This document shows positions 1-8,672 of a stretch of DNA of 64,000 nucleotides, piece after piece. The notes below the pieces were generated by a model, which saw only the letters and a list, made by a program, of their open reading frames with translations, searched no databases and was not told the DNA's origin. Within the stretch, counting starts at the first letter, position 1. Every line of letters begins with the position of its first letter. The translations under genes were made by a program, and so were the position numbers. The DNA comes from Trebonia sp963734665 (GTDB lineage Bacteria; Actinomycetota; Actinomycetes; Streptosporangiales; Streptosporangiaceae): the NCBI GenBank assembly GCA_963734665.1, contig CAVTIR010000013.1:1302001-1366000 (forward strand), given 5' to 3'.

Positions 1-345
1 CAGGCCGACCTGCTCGACTACCAGCCCGCGCCCGGCGGCTACGACCTCGTTCTCGTCGCCTACATTCACTTGCCGGCGCCCGGCCTCGCGCGAGTCTTCC
101 GCACCGCGGCCGCGGCGGTCGCGCCGGGCGGCACGCTGCTGGTGATCGGTCACGACCGCGACAACATTGTCCACGGGCACGGCGGGCCGCAGGATCCCGA
201 CCGGCTTTACACCCCAGCGGCGGTCACCGCAGAACTGGACGGGCTGGCCGTCCGGCGCGCGGAACAGGTCACCCGGCCTGTGCGGACGCCTGAGGGCGAG
301 CGGACCGCGATCGACACCCTCGTCCGGGCCGAACGCCCGGCATAG
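1..345 (+). CDS. SAM-dependent methyltransferase, C-terminal part (cut by window edge)
   Basis: The reading frame is open from the first base and ends at TAG 343-345. The visible 114 residues fit the second half of a class I (Rossmann) methyltransferase: a strand DLVLVAYIHLP resembling the D-x-V motif IV region, then a helix, then APGGTLLVIGHD, the motif common in UbiE/Tam-like methyltransferases. The SAM-binding glycine loop would lie upstream of the window. The substrate cannot be told. No partner gene is visible downstream, where the DNA becomes a mosaic of fragments. Confidence 0.75.
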   Translation, partial: QADLLDYQPAPGGYDLVLVAYIHLPAPGLARVFRTAAAAVAPGGTLLVIGHDRDNIVHGHGGPQDPDRLYTPAAVTAELDGLAVRRAEQVTRPVRTPEGERTAIDTLVRAERPA

Positions 346-511
346 CTAGCTCCGCGCGGCCACGCAACGGCCGATCGTGCCCGGCGGCTGCCCGGCGAAA
401 TCGCTACCGGCCTCGGCTTGTAGCTGGCCGACAACCACCCGCGGCAGCGCCCAGGCCAGGGCCGGGAGACCGCCCTTGCCTTCGCAGGCCCGCAGCCTCG
501 CGGTGAGACAA

Positions 512-617
512 CCCCGGGAAGGCCCGAACTGCTGTGCCGGACACTGTTGCCGAAAAGCTCACTCGCGAGCAGGACAGCATCATCCCCGCAGGGATGCCCC
601 GGGCCGAGCACCGCGCC
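512..617 (-). pseudogene. Fragment of RsbW/HATPase_c-type ATP-binding protein
   Basis: A minus-strand stretch reads GPGHPCGDDAVLLASELF followed by GNSVRHSSSG. This closely resembles the N-box region of the small anti-sigma-factor-like ATP-binding proteins that abound in actinomycetes (consensus DD..LLVSELvtNAvrHs). Upstream of about 617 the similarity stops, and downstream of about 512 the frame no longer looks like the family, so both ends are lost. It abuts, tail to tail, the 5'-truncated plus-strand gene that starts near 618, which suggests a deletion junction there. The family call rests on one motif. Confidence 0.5.
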
Positions 618-1278
618 CGCGGTCATCATCAGCGCGGACAGCGTCTTCACCCGGTTCGGGCTGGCCAACTCCGTGGCCGACACCTGGCTGCCCCTGGCCC
701 ACTGGCTGCTGCAGGCAGCCGGTTACGAGGCGACCCTCACCGAGGCGGCATACGCCCTCGAGTTGGCCGCCCGGCTGGTCGCCGTGCCGGTCAGCGCGGT
801 CGCCGGCGCAGCCCGCCGCCACCCGCTGGCCGCACTCGGGATCGGGGCAGCCATTGCCCTCGTCGCTTACCAGGCCGGCTACCTCAAGCGCGACCGGCTC
901 CGGGCGGCGGGCGAGGAGATCCGCAGGGTGGCCGCGACGGGCATCGAGACCTTCGGCAACGCTACCGACGCCTACGGCAAGGCGCGCCAGGCCCTGCGGG
1001 TGATCGAGCCCTACGGCACGCCGACGGTAGAGGAACTCGCCGCCCGCCACCTGGCGCGCGTGCGGCGCCCGCTGCCCCCCGATGAGCTTGCCGCAGCTCT
1101 CGAAGCTGCCGGGCACGCAGTGTCCTCAGCGGAGTTGCGAGATGCAACCGGCCGCCACCCGGCATTCCGGACCAGGGCCAAGGCCAGCCAGCCCGCCTTG
1201 ATCGGCATCGGCCGGATCGCGCGGCCAAGCACGGCGGCGATCGTGTCCCCGGCCGCGACGATAACGTGGGGACCGTGA
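547..1278 (+). CDS. Unknown protein with one membrane segment, probably 5'-truncated
   Basis: The formal frame has an ATG at 547, but convincing coding character begins only near 618 (VIISADSVFTRFGLANS), at the edge of an antisense ATPase fragment, so the native N-terminus is probably missing. Visible parts are an Ala/Leu-rich helical region, a hydrophobic segment (LAALGIGAAIALVAYQAGYL, about residues 98-117) and a charged C-terminal half with RHLARVRRPLPPDELAAALE, which looks like a helix-turn-helix-sized module. I do not recognise the family. The C-terminal 25 residues look non-native, and a possible frameshift near 1190-1200 would join it to the following small frame. Confidence 0.5.
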   Translation: MPKSSLASRTASSPQGCPGPSTAPAVIISADSVFTRFGLANSVADTWLPLAHWLLQAAGYEATLTEAAYALELAARLVAVPVSAVAGAARRHPLAALGIGAAIALVAYQAGYLKRDRLRAAGEEIRRVAATGIETFGNATDAYGKARQALRVIEPYGTPTVEELAARHLARVRRPLPPDELAAALEAAGHAVSSAELRDATGRHPAFRTRAKASQPALIGIGRIARPSTAAIVSPAATITWGP

Positions 1279-1427
1279 CTGAAGACGGCGAAGCTGTAGA
1301 TCCCCAGGTGCCGACTGTCCCGTTGCCCGCGGAAACCCTCGTGATGGACATGGAGACTGGGCGGCAGCTTCTCCGGGTCAACGGCTTCATGCCGCTCCCG
1401 CCCGGAGCCAGGCTCGAACTCGGCTGA
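1275..1427 (+). CDS. Small acidic protein or 3' end of the preceding gene
   Basis: A GTG at 1275 overlaps the stop of the preceding frame (GTGA) and opens a 50-residue frame ending at TGA 1425-1427. Its sequence (…PLPAETLVMDMETGRQLLRV…) has natural amino-acid composition and G/C-ending codons. The frame is also open upstream to about 1086, so this could instead be the displaced C-terminus of the gene at 547-1278 after a frameshift. I do not recognise a family. Confidence 0.35.
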   Translation: MTEDGEAVDPQVPTVPLPAETLVMDMETGRQLLRVNGFMPLPPGARLELG

Positions 1428-1643
1428 CCTTGCCTGGTTCGCCGACTGCTTCTCGTCCGCCCCCGTGTCCTGTTCTTCACGATTTTCCGCGGGCCCTTCG
1501 ACGTCCCCCCTCTCGCCGACTGACCGGACAGGTCCGGCTACAGACGCCGATGGCCAGTGGCTGAACCGTTCCCATCGCGGATGCGTGCATAGCAGTGAGA
1601 CCGTTGCCACGCTCAGTGGCCCGCAGACAGGAGGATCACGCCC

Positions 1644-2054
1644 ATGACTAACCCGGACTGGACCGGCTACGAGCCGGGCAGCCAGAACCAGCCATTCAGC
1701 CCGACAGGCCAGTACCTCTCGCACGGCTACCAGCCGCAGTACGGAACATACCCGGGGCGCGCCGCGCCGCAGTACGGCGCCTGGCAGCCGCAGCCGCCGG
1801 ACTACCGGGCCTGGGTTATCGCCGCTATAGCCGGCGGCGTGCTGTTCAGCCTTCTGATCGGCATGCCGCTGGGCCTGATCGCCCAGCGGAACTCGCGGCG
1901 CGTCCGCAGCAGGTCGCAATCCGGAGACCACGACGGGGCAGCCAGGGCCTCCCGGTCGGCCCGGTCCTGGGCGATTGCCTCCATAGTCTTCGATGTGCTC
2001 GGCCTGCTCCTGGTCATCGTCTTGTTCTCACACTCCGGCCAGCCGACGGGCTGA
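1644..2054 (+). CDS. Small CD225/dispanin-like two-TM membrane protein
   Basis: A 136-residue protein with an N-terminal Pro/Gln/Tyr-rich cytoplasmic tail (repeated YQPQYG, YGAWQPQ) followed by two membrane helices (about 54-78 and 112-131). Between them is a loop with GDHDGAARASRSARSW, which matches the CD225/dispanin pattern GD..gA..aSr.Ak.w. Actinobacterial members are common and mostly uncharacterised. A strong ribosome site (AGGAGG at 1629-1634) precedes the ATG. The gene stands alone between fragments and a transposon derivative. Confidence 0.75.
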   Translation: MTNPDWTGYEPGSQNQPFSPTGQYLSHGYQPQYGTYPGRAAPQYGAWQPQPPDYRAWVIAAIAGGVLFSLLIGMPLGLIAQRNSRRVRSRSQSGDHDGAARASRSARSWAIASIVFDVLGLLLVIVLFSHSGQPTG

Positions 2055-2486
2055 GGCTCCTCGCTGCCGAACTGGCTACGGGCAGCCGCCTGAGCGGTAC
2101 CGGGCCGAGGACGAGCAACGCCAGGTCATCCGGTACCTGAACCGCTCTATGCAGCTCTCAGAGGAAAGCTTCGGCAACCTGGAGGACATGGAGCCCTGGA
2201 TGAAGGTGCCGCAGCTCGGAAGGCGGCCCAGTGGCCGCAGACTGCCTGCCGAGCCTGTGGGTGCCGGAAACTGTGTCACCACACGTGAGCTGGTCGTATT
2301 CACGGATGAGGCAGCGGACCCTGTCCTGCTGGAGCACGCCTATGCGGGTTGTCCCCTCTTGACCGCAGCGTCCGGGGCCCGGCTTCGGGCGAGCATTTCC
2401 CGGGTGCGAAGACCGGCGTCAGGTCCACGCGGGGTATACGGAAGGTGCGCTGCATGTACACGCCTGCCTGTCCCCGCCGTTGCGTG

Positions 2487-3165
2487 TGCCGAAAATTCAT
2501 CCGTGCAGGTGAGAGGGATCGACCCGGCGCCCGGACGCTCGGCCACGACCTGGGCCAGCTTCCTGCAATCCCAGGCAGAGGCCCTCTTGGCCTGCGACTT
2601 CTTCGAAACGGTCACCCTGTCGGGGACGCGGGTGTTCGTGCTAGCGGTGATCGAGCACCACACCCGCCGGATCCGGGTGCTGGGCGCGACCGCGCACCCA
2701 ACCGCCTCCTGGGTGGCCCAGGCCGCCCGGAACTCGGTCATGGACCTTCAGGACGCCGGATGCCGGACCCGGTTCTTGATCCGGGATCGGGACGGCAAGT
2801 TCCCTGAATTGTTCGACGCCGTCTTGGCTGATGCGGGTATCGAGGTCGTGCTCAGCGGCGTCCGGATGCCACGCATGAATTCGATCATGGAGCGGTGGCT
2901 GCAGGCCTGCCGTCGTGAGCTGCTGGACCAGACCTTGATCTGGAACCAGCGCCACCTGCTGCACGCTTTGCGGGAGTTCGAAGGCTTCTACAACGGGCAT
3001 CGCCCCCATCAGGGCATCGCCAATGCCCGCCCACTGCGACCGCTGCCTCCGCCGATCGACCTGGACCAGATCGCCCACCTGGACATACGAAGACGCCAAC
3101 GCCTGGGCGGGATCCTCCACGAATACGAACATGCCGCCTGACGTGCACGGATGAGGTTTTCGGCA
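2487..3165 (+). mobile_element. Internally deleted IS3/IS481-like element retaining both terminal repeats
   Basis: Imperfect terminal inverted repeats bound the element. The left end (2487-2510) begins TGCCGAAAATTCATCCGTG; the right end (3141-3165), read on the minus strand, begins TGCCGAAAACCTCATCCGTG, so the two match over about 24 bp with one gap. The interior is only 680 bp and codes just the catalytic core of a transposase; the N-terminal DNA-binding part is missing. A 12-base piece identical to the right end (TGCCGAAAACCT) occurs again at 5740-5751. No clear target duplication was found. Confidence 0.65.
2503..3141 (+). pseudogene. Transposase catalytic core (rve/DDE), N-terminus deleted
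   Basis: The frame from GTG 2503 to TGA 3141 encodes 212 residues equal to the integrase-core half of an IS3/IS481-type transposase. It is a relative of the intact copy at 8734-9807. The presumed catalytic residues are present: D in LLACDFFET, D in IRDRDGKFPE, and E in MNSIMERWLQACRREL. The C-terminal signature GGILHEYEHAA also matches. About 150 N-terminal residues (the helix-turn-helix part) are missing, and the frame starts inside the left terminal repeat, so it is probably inactive alone. Confidence 0.8.
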
Positions 3166-3633
3166 AGAGCACCGATTCAGCGGCAAATTTCGCCACCAGG
3201 GTATTTTTTGAATTTTCGGATAAGGGCTATCACGCTTGGTCAATAAACCGCGAATCACTGCCGATCCCGTGCACCTGATTGCGGTCCTCGCGGCCACTCG
3301 GTTTCCCGGGCCGGTCATCTGCAAGCTGACCGCTTCTCCGGCCAGGCGGCAGGTGCCACTTCGGCACGATTGAGCCAGCTGAACGGCGGAGCACGGGCAT
3401 GCTGGCTTCCTAAGTATTCGCTCTGAATATCAAGCCCGAGAGAGCGGCCGGCTGCACTGCAGGAGCGCACCGTACGGCGATAATCCCCGATAAAACCTCG
3501 GGCCCCTGACAGCATACGAATCTTGGCCTGAGCACGTACGCCGCTAAACACCCAGGATGCCTAGCCCGGCTCCTACCGCAGGTAATCAGCCGCTGTTAGC
3601 ATCAAGATAAAAGTGATGAGGGGGAAGGTGATT
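3166..3633. other. Gene-free stretch upstream of the membrane protein gene
   Basis: About 470 bases with lower GC than the surroundings (for example GTATTTTTTGAATTTTCGG near 3201). No frame has convincing coding character on either strand. It presumably carries the promoter of the downstream gene, whose ribosome site lies at its right edge. Nothing else was recognised. Confidence 0.5.
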
Positions 3634-4173
3634 ATGTTCGAAATGCTGCAGGAACGCCTTATGCCTGTTCTCTCCGCCGAGAACGCACGGAGAATGGGCC
3701 GGGCCGGACTTCACCAGCCATGCCTGATCATCTTGACCGGGCTGGTCATCCAGCTTGCCCTGGGTATGATCCTCAACCTCTACATCGCCATCCCGGCCGC
3801 CGGCGCCCGGACCTCGTACCTACGGGAAATCGAGACCGCGCCCGGCATGCTGACCGCGCACGCCCTGGTCGCCCTGCTGATTCTCGCCACCGCGGGCATC
3901 TTGCTGCTGCGGGCGGTCGCACTGCGGGACATGGCGGTCATCGCCCTGGTGGCGGCCGGGCTCGCGGCCCTGCTCGGCGCGTTCGCAGCCGGAGAGGTGT
4001 TCGTCAGGAACGACGAGAGCAGCGCGTCTCTGTCCATGGCGATCCTGACCGGTGCCGCACTACTGTGCTACATCTGCCTCCAGGCGATCATCATCCGGCA
4101 GCGACCGGCGCCACGGGAAGGGCGCCGTGGGCCAAGGCCGTCTGGCGGGCGCGGGACGCCACCGCCGGGGTGA
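3634..4173 (+). CDS. Unknown integral membrane protein, four predicted TM segments
   Basis: A 179-residue protein starting MFEMLQERLMPV. The ATG at 3634 is chosen over the upstream ATGs because a ribosome site (GAGGGGGAAGG) lies 6-8 bases before it. Hydrophobic segments at about 32-55, 75-98, 103-125 and 133-153 give four membrane helices, followed by a basic, proline-rich cytoplasmic tail that ends in GRGTPPPG. The first helix is followed by NLYIAIPAAGARTSY, a likely extracytoplasmic loop. I do not recognise a named family. The tail runs to the edge of an IS relic, so it may be altered. Confidence 0.7.
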   Translation: MFEMLQERLMPVLSAENARRMGRAGLHQPCLIILTGLVIQLALGMILNLYIAIPAAGARTSYLREIETAPGMLTAHALVALLILATAGILLLRAVALRDMAVIALVAAGLAALLGAFAAGEVFVRNDESSASLSMAILTGAALLCYICLQAIIIRQRPAPREGRRGPRPSGGRGTPPPG

Positions 4174-4333
4174 CCCGGGACGAGGCTGGCCGACGCAGCC
4201 TGGAAGGTCAGCCGGACCGCAGGCTGGAGGTTTTCGCCGGACCTGAAGTGAACGGTCCCGCTCTGAACCAGTCCCGCGCCGGGATGGAACCGGCGCACCC
4301 CGGGCAGCGGGCAGCCCGTTAGTGGATGGCGGA

Positions 4334-4920
4334 CCTGCGAGCGCAGGAACTGCCGCCACGTCGTGCGGCTGCGCTGCGGCGCGGGCGGGACCCGCAGTCG
4401 CTTTAGGATCCGCCGCACCGTGGATGCTCCGACCCGGTATCGAGGCCGAGCAGCTCGCCTTGGATCCGCTTGCAGCCCCAGCCCGGGTTCTCCCCCGCCA
4501 TCTGCCCGATCAGCGCCACAAGCTTGGCGTCAAGTGGCGTTCGTCCTCCCTTGGGCGGACAGGTCCAGCGCCAGCGGACCAGCCGCCGGTGCCAGCGCAG
4601 CAGAGTGTCCGGCGTCACCAGCCGGCTCATCCTCAGCTGCCCGGGGAGGAGCCTGGCCAGGGCGGCGAGTATCGCGCGGTCCGCCCAGTCCACCCTGGGC
4701 CTGGGTGCTGCCGGCGCAGCACGGCGACTTCGTGGCGCAGCACTAGCAGCTCGGCGTCCTTCGACGCCGCCGAGCGCGTCAGCAGCGCCATCCAGCCAGC
4801 CAGGCGGACGAAGATCAGGTAGAGCATCCGTACTGTCACAAACCCGCGATACTGCCAGCCGCACGACCAGCACCGCAGGCGAACCCGCAGGTCAGACGCA
4901 TATGACCCGTTTTGGAACCC
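4334..4920 (-). pseudogene. Relic of the same IS3/IS481-like element as 8673-9888
   Basis: The minus strand matches the N-terminal half of the intact transposase at 8734-9807, but in at least three frames: MLYLIFVRLAGWMALL then KDAELLVLRHEVAVLRRQ (from about 4827), then DWADRAILAALARLLPG and LRMSRLVTPDTLLRWHRR, then ILKRLRVPPAPQRSRTTWRQ. Similarity stops near 4334 just after WRQFLRSQ, so the whole catalytic core is gone. The right end (GTTTTGGAACCC, to 4920) is the same as the end at 9888 of the intact copy. It is frameshifted and 3'-truncated, hence dead. Confidence 0.8.
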
Positions 4921-4981
4921 CACAGGCCCAGGTGGGAGCACCAGGTCAAGGGCAGTGACAGGGTTTCCGGCACCCACAAGG

Positions 4982-5206
4982 TCAGATCTGCGGTTGGCTG
5001 CCGTTGACGAAGCTGGACGCGCCCGAGGCGAGGAGGACCGCAGCCCTGGCGATCTTGTCGGGATCGGCGACGCGGCCGACGGGGACGGTGGCGGCAAAGC
5101 CGTCGAGCGGTGCCTGCCGGTGTTCTTCCGGGGCGATGCCGACCAGCCCGGGGATCACGGTGGGCCCGGCAGGCCCCTGGTGGACGTGCTCCTGGCAGTG
5201 CTGCAC
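4982..5206 (-). pseudogene. C-terminal remnant of a short-chain dehydrogenase/reductase
   Basis: The minus-strand frame ending at TGA 4982 contains ATVPVGRVADPDKIARAAVL followed by SGASSFVNGS. This is the classical C-terminal signature of SDR enzymes (GR.g.p.eiA.av.fLaSd.ssfvnG). The upstream half, with the nucleotide-binding TGxxxGIG and YxxxK motifs, is not found, and the native end (DGG-type) is also missing. The right-hand end of an IS relic sits about 60 bases downstream, so IS activity may have removed the rest. Confidence 0.65.
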
Positions 5207-5310
5207 GGCATCGAGGCCCTGGGCAGCGCCCGCGCGGACGCCGACACCCTCCGAGCACCGCCGACACCGCGGTCGGTCTCCTGCCGTAAACGCCGCGAGC
5301 GGCGGGCCCC

Positions 5311-5655
5311 TCAGGAAACCGGCCGCAGGTACTCGAACATCGCGCCGTCAGGATGGCGCGCGACCAGGCGCGTGCCATTGGGAACCTGGCCTGGCCCCTC
5401 AGTGATCTCCGCTCCGGCGGCGGCCAGGGCGGCGATGACTGGGTCCAGCGACTGGACCAGGACCGTAGCCAGGTGGGACTGGCGCTCCTCGTCGGCACCC
5501 GCGATCAGCAGGTAAGGGCCGACCAGTGCGAGCTGGACCTCCCCGAAGGGGAACCTCGTGACGGGTACGCCGCCAGCCAGCTCCTGGTACAGCGGTAGCG
5601 CCGTGTCCATGTCGTCCACGCGGACATTGACGACCATGGCACTGATGTTCGGCAT
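5311..5655 (-). CDS. VOC/glyoxalase-fold family protein
   Basis: A 114-residue single-domain protein. The start MPNISAMVVNVRVDDMD (ATG at 5655) is preferred because GGGAGCAGG precedes it on the minus strand. The pattern, a beta strand, then DDMDTALPLYQELAG, RFPFGEVQLALVGPYLLIAG, and the closing VARHPDGAMFEYLRP, is typical of vicinal-oxygen-chelate proteins, with E in FEYLRP at the usual last metal-ligand position. Members include glyoxalase I, resistance proteins and dioxygenases; the substrate is not evident. It stands alone between two degraded genes. Confidence 0.75.
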   Translation of the reverse strand: MPNISAMVVNVRVDDMDTALPLYQELAGGVPVTRFPFGEVQLALVGPYLLIAGADEERQSHLATVLVQSLDPVIAALAAAGAEITEGPGQVPNGTRLVARHPDGAMFEYLRPVS

Positions 5656-5946
5656 CTGCGTTTTCCTGCTCCCCCATTTGAGTCCCGCCTTGCCGAGCGG
5701 GCCGGGCCACGTGCCCGGCAAGGCTGAGGATACTGTGCGTGCCGAAAACCTATGCCACCAGGCGGTATTCATGGATTACGCCACCAGCGCGAGGTGGCGC
5801 AGGATCACGATCTCTGCGGTCTGCCATGCCTCCTCACGCCGGGATAGCCGCAGCCACGCGGTCACCCGCGTGATGAAAAGGAAGGCGAACTGCAGGCCCA
5901 TGACCGGCGATCATCACGGGCGGGGCTTCGCATCCGTAACGGCGCG

Positions 5947-6608
5947 CTAGGGCAGGGCCCGGAACTCAGCCGGGCGCTGCGGCGTGGCCTGCGCGAGCGC
6001 CGCCTTCACCCCGACCGCGTCATAGTCCTTGCCGTAGACGGGGGTCCCTGGCTGCTGACGCCATGATTCCTCCAGGTCGCCGGCATCGACCGGATCGAAG
6101 CCGAGGTCGTCCACCAGGCGCAGCACCAGGTCCTTGCCCACCTCGGGACCTGCCACCGGAAGCGCGATACGGCCCGCGGTCCCGGCCGGAACGCCCTTGT
6201 CCAGCAGATGCTTCCAGTAGATCCCGTTGAAGACCTTGTGCACCGGGGCGCCGATCACCTCGGAGACCCACTCGCTCTCGGTCTGGCCGTTCTCGATCGC
6301 GTCGATGCGGCCGTCGCGCTGCTGAGGGTAGTAGTTGTTGGTCTCAATCACCGGTGCGCCGCTCTTGCGGCCGTCCACGATCCCGGACACCAGATCAACG
6401 ACGTTCTTCTGCGGGATGCTGACGATGACCAAGTCGGCGCCGGTGGCCGCGTCCGCCGCCCACACCGCCGTCGCCCCGGTCTCCTGCGCGAGGTCCTTAA
6501 GCGTCTCGGGCGACCGGGAGTTAGCAACGTAGATGTCGTGCCCGAGTGCCGCAAGCTTGCGTGTCAAGGTGCCGCCGATCTGGCCGGCCCGATGATTCCG
6601 ATTCTCAC
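5947..6608 (-). pseudogene. NAD(P)/F420-dependent reductase-like gene, frameshifted in the Rossmann loop
   Basis: From a GTG at 6608 the minus strand reads VRIGIIG and then, after one missing base near 6588-6592, AGQIGGTLTRKLAALGHD. The original GxGxxG loop (GIIGAGQIGG) is therefore broken by a single-base deletion. The rest is intact to 5947 and matches F420-dependent NADP reductase-like proteins: VIVSIPQKNVVDLV, VIETNNYYPQQRDG, KVFNGIYWKHLL and LVDDLGFDPVDAGDLEESWR. About 221 residues would be normal for the family. Either a real pseudogene or a sequencing error in a GGCCGGCCC run; resequencing would decide. Confidence 0.75.
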
Positions 6609-6864
6609 GCCGACGCCAACCCCGCCGGTCCCATCGGTATTCCACGGGACTAGGCCGCGCCTCGCGGCAGCGCGGTCACGGCGTTTCTCACTCCAGCGGG
6701 CTTTCCGGACCGGCTGCCGGGTAACCCGGCGACGTGGCTTCCGGCGTCGCAGGCGAGGCGCCAGGTCCGCAGGGCTCCTCGTCCGTGGCGAAGGCCACCG
6801 GGCTTAACGTCGGACGCCTCCTCCTTTGCGGTAGCGCCAGAACCCGGCCGCGACGGTCTCCTCG

Positions 6865-7041
6865 TCACCGAGAGCGCTCGGACTCCAGCGACCGCAGCGA
6901 CTGCGTCCGCGACGCCGTCGCCGACGAGGCAGGCGACGGCGGCGTGTAGACCTGGGTGCCGCAGCCGGCGAGGACCAGGCACGCAGCGCCGACGAGCACG
7001 GCCGAGGACCGCACGGTCGAGGGGATCACGCGGTCAAGCAT
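6865..7041 (-). CDS. Short lipoprotein, possibly truncated by frameshift
   Basis: A 58-residue minus-strand frame begins MLDRVIPSTVRSSAVLVGAA and has a clear lipobox, LVLAGCG, so it would be exported and lipid-anchored at Cys27. After it comes a Ser/Thr/Pro/Ala-rich linker (TPPSPASSATASRTQS) typical of actinobacterial lipoproteins. The frame stops soon after. A second frame downstream (LGDEETVAAGFWRYRKGGG, about 6830-6890) also looks coding, so the gene may be a frameshift victim. Function unknown. Confidence 0.45.
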   Translation of the reverse strand: MLDRVIPSTVRSSAVLVGAACLVLAGCGTQVYTPPSPASSATASRTQSLRSLESERSR

Positions 7042-7146
7042 GCCAGCTGCCGCCGCACCGTGCTTGTTCGTCGGCTGCGGCACCAGTGACCTTCTCGTGG
7101 CCTCGGCCAGGGTTCCGATGGACCGTGACTATGCGCGGCAAGGCCG

Positions 7147-8328
7147 TCAGGCCAGGCCGGGCCAGTACCCAGCCCAGGTGCGGGCGCCGGCGTCGGAGCC
7201 GATAGCCTGCTCAAACCGGGCGCGGGCCAGGCGCTGCCTGAAAGGATCCGCGTTCTGAGGGCACAGGCCGAAGATCATGTCCGACTGCCAGTGCGACCAC
7301 TCCTGGTACCGCCACGTCCGCTCCAGGCAGGCGGCGGAGTAGCCGCGCAGGGCGGCGCCGCCGTCACCGTCGGCGTAAGCGCGGACCGCCGCCGCGAAGA
7401 CCTCCGCGTCGAACAGCGCCAGGTTCATCCCCTTGGCCCCCATCGGCGAGATCACGTGCGCGGCGTCGCCGAGCAGGTAGAGCCGCCTGTACGTCATCGG
7501 CTCGCGGACCAGCGCGCGCAGCCGGAACAGCTCGGTCTCGGTGACCGGCCCGGTGGGCAGTTCCGGGCGGTGCAGGCGGAAGCGCAGCTCTTCCCAGATC
7601 CGCGCCTCCGGCCAGTCCGCCACCGTATCGGCGGGGTCCACCTGGAGGTAGAAGCGGCTCAGTGCGGGGCCGCGGAAGTACTGGGCGGCGTAGCCCCGCT
7701 CCCCGGCGGCCATCAGCGCGTGCCTGGGCGGCGGGGCTTCCGCCTGGATGGCCAGCCAGGTGATGCCGTAATCGTGCTCGTGCACGGTGACCGCGCCGTC
7801 GGGGACGCTGGCGTTGGTCACCCCATGGTCGCCATCGCAGCCGGCGACGAAGTCGCACGCGATCTCACGGACGGCCCCGTCCGCGCCGACGTACCTCACC
7901 ACGGGGCGCTCCGTGTCAAGGCCGTCCAGTGCCACGTCGGCGGCCTCGAAGCGCAGGTCGCCGCCGTCTTCGATGAAGGCCCTGATGAGGTTCCTGACCA
8001 GGGTCTGCTGCGGGACGAGCCGCCCGCTCCGCTTGCTGGTGTAGGGGTCGTCGCCGAAGAACCTGCTGACTCCGTCCACCCGGATCTCCAGCCGGTTGTC
8101 GGCGGGGAAGTCGCCCAGGAGGCGCCCGAGGTCCCGTTCCTCGAACATGCGGATGCCCCGGTACTCCACCAAGCCCGCCCGCTGGCGGGCCTCGACGCGC
8201 GCGCGGGGCTGGCGTTCGAGCACCACGCAGCCAACCCCGGAGCGGCGCAGCAGCATCGCCGCAGTCAGCCCGGCCACTCCCCCGCCGACAATCACGACGG
8301 TCGTCGATTCACCCGCCTCGAGCACCAA
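7147..8328 (-). CDS. pobA: PobA-like FAD-dependent aromatic hydroxylase (4-hydroxybenzoate 3-monooxygenase family)
   Basis: A 393-residue flavoprotein of the usual PobA length. The N-terminus has the FAD-binding loop VIVGGGVAGLTAAMLL and then VVLERQPRARVEARQRAGL, close to the PobA R-x-R-A-G-x-L-E segment. The mid-region has ACDFVAGCDGDHG and the C-terminal part LLGDAAHVISPMGAKGMNLA, the second FAD-contacting motif in the form seen in PobA (GDAAHi.pPtGAKGlNLA). Expected reaction: 4-hydroxybenzoate + NAD(P)H + O2 to protocatechuate, which would feed the pca genes at 52.5-57.1 kb. It lies far from them among mobile DNA, so a different aromatic substrate is possible. Confidence 0.75.
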   Translation of the reverse strand: MVLEAGESTTVVIVGGGVAGLTAAMLLRRSGVGCVVLERQPRARVEARQRAGLVEYRGIRMFEERDLGRLLGDFPADNRLEIRVDGVSRFFGDDPYTSKRSGRLVPQQTLVRNLIRAFIEDGGDLRFEAADVALDGLDTERPVVRYVGADGAVREIACDFVAGCDGDHGVTNASVPDGAVTVHEHDYGITWLAIQAEAPPPRHALMAAGERGYAAQYFRGPALSRFYLQVDPADTVADWPEARIWEELRFRLHRPELPTGPVTETELFRLRALVREPMTYRRLYLLGDAAHVISPMGAKGMNLALFDAEVFAAAVRAYADGDGGAALRGYSAACLERTWRYQEWSHWQSDMIFGLCPQNADPFRQRLARARFEQAIGSDAGARTWAGYWPGLA

Positions 8329-8581
8329 TGTCGCCGCCCATCCGCAGTGAGGTCAAGCACGGCCCGGAAGCAGCGCCAAATGTAGTGGAATGACGGGACT
8401 GCCGGCAATGGCCCGGGCGCACCGGGCCGCTCCCACCCGCCGCCGGCCGAAACGATGCCAATCGGACTGGACCAATTTCCGGATTGGTCTACGGAACTGA
8501 CGCGGGCGAAGCGGCCTGGCTCGTGCCCGGCGAGCGCTGCTGCGGTCAGCAGGGCGAGCGTTCCGGCGAAGGCGGCGGCGG

Positions 8582-8672
8582 TCAGCCGACCCGGGGGCGG
8601 TGGACGGCGATGCCGGGGAAGGCGATCAGCTCGGCTCCGCCGCGGAACGGGAGCGTGGCGAGGTTGCCTGAA
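8582..8672 (-). pseudogene. C-terminal coding fragment abutting an IS end
   Basis: Next to the left end of the IS, a minus-strand frame reads SGNLATLPFRGGAELIAFPG, then IAVHRPRVG and a stop (8582-8584). Composition and codon use look native, but I recognise no family. It is not the continuation of the Nudix fragment on the other side of the IS, so either a deletion accompanied insertion or the IS boundary is a little further right and the frame extends across it (WHPSGNLATL reads through). Confidence 0.3.

Noticed and set aside
1011..1931. 306-codon minus-strand frame
   Set aside because: Arg/Pro-rich, overlaps the CD225-like gene and its ribosome site; no family features.
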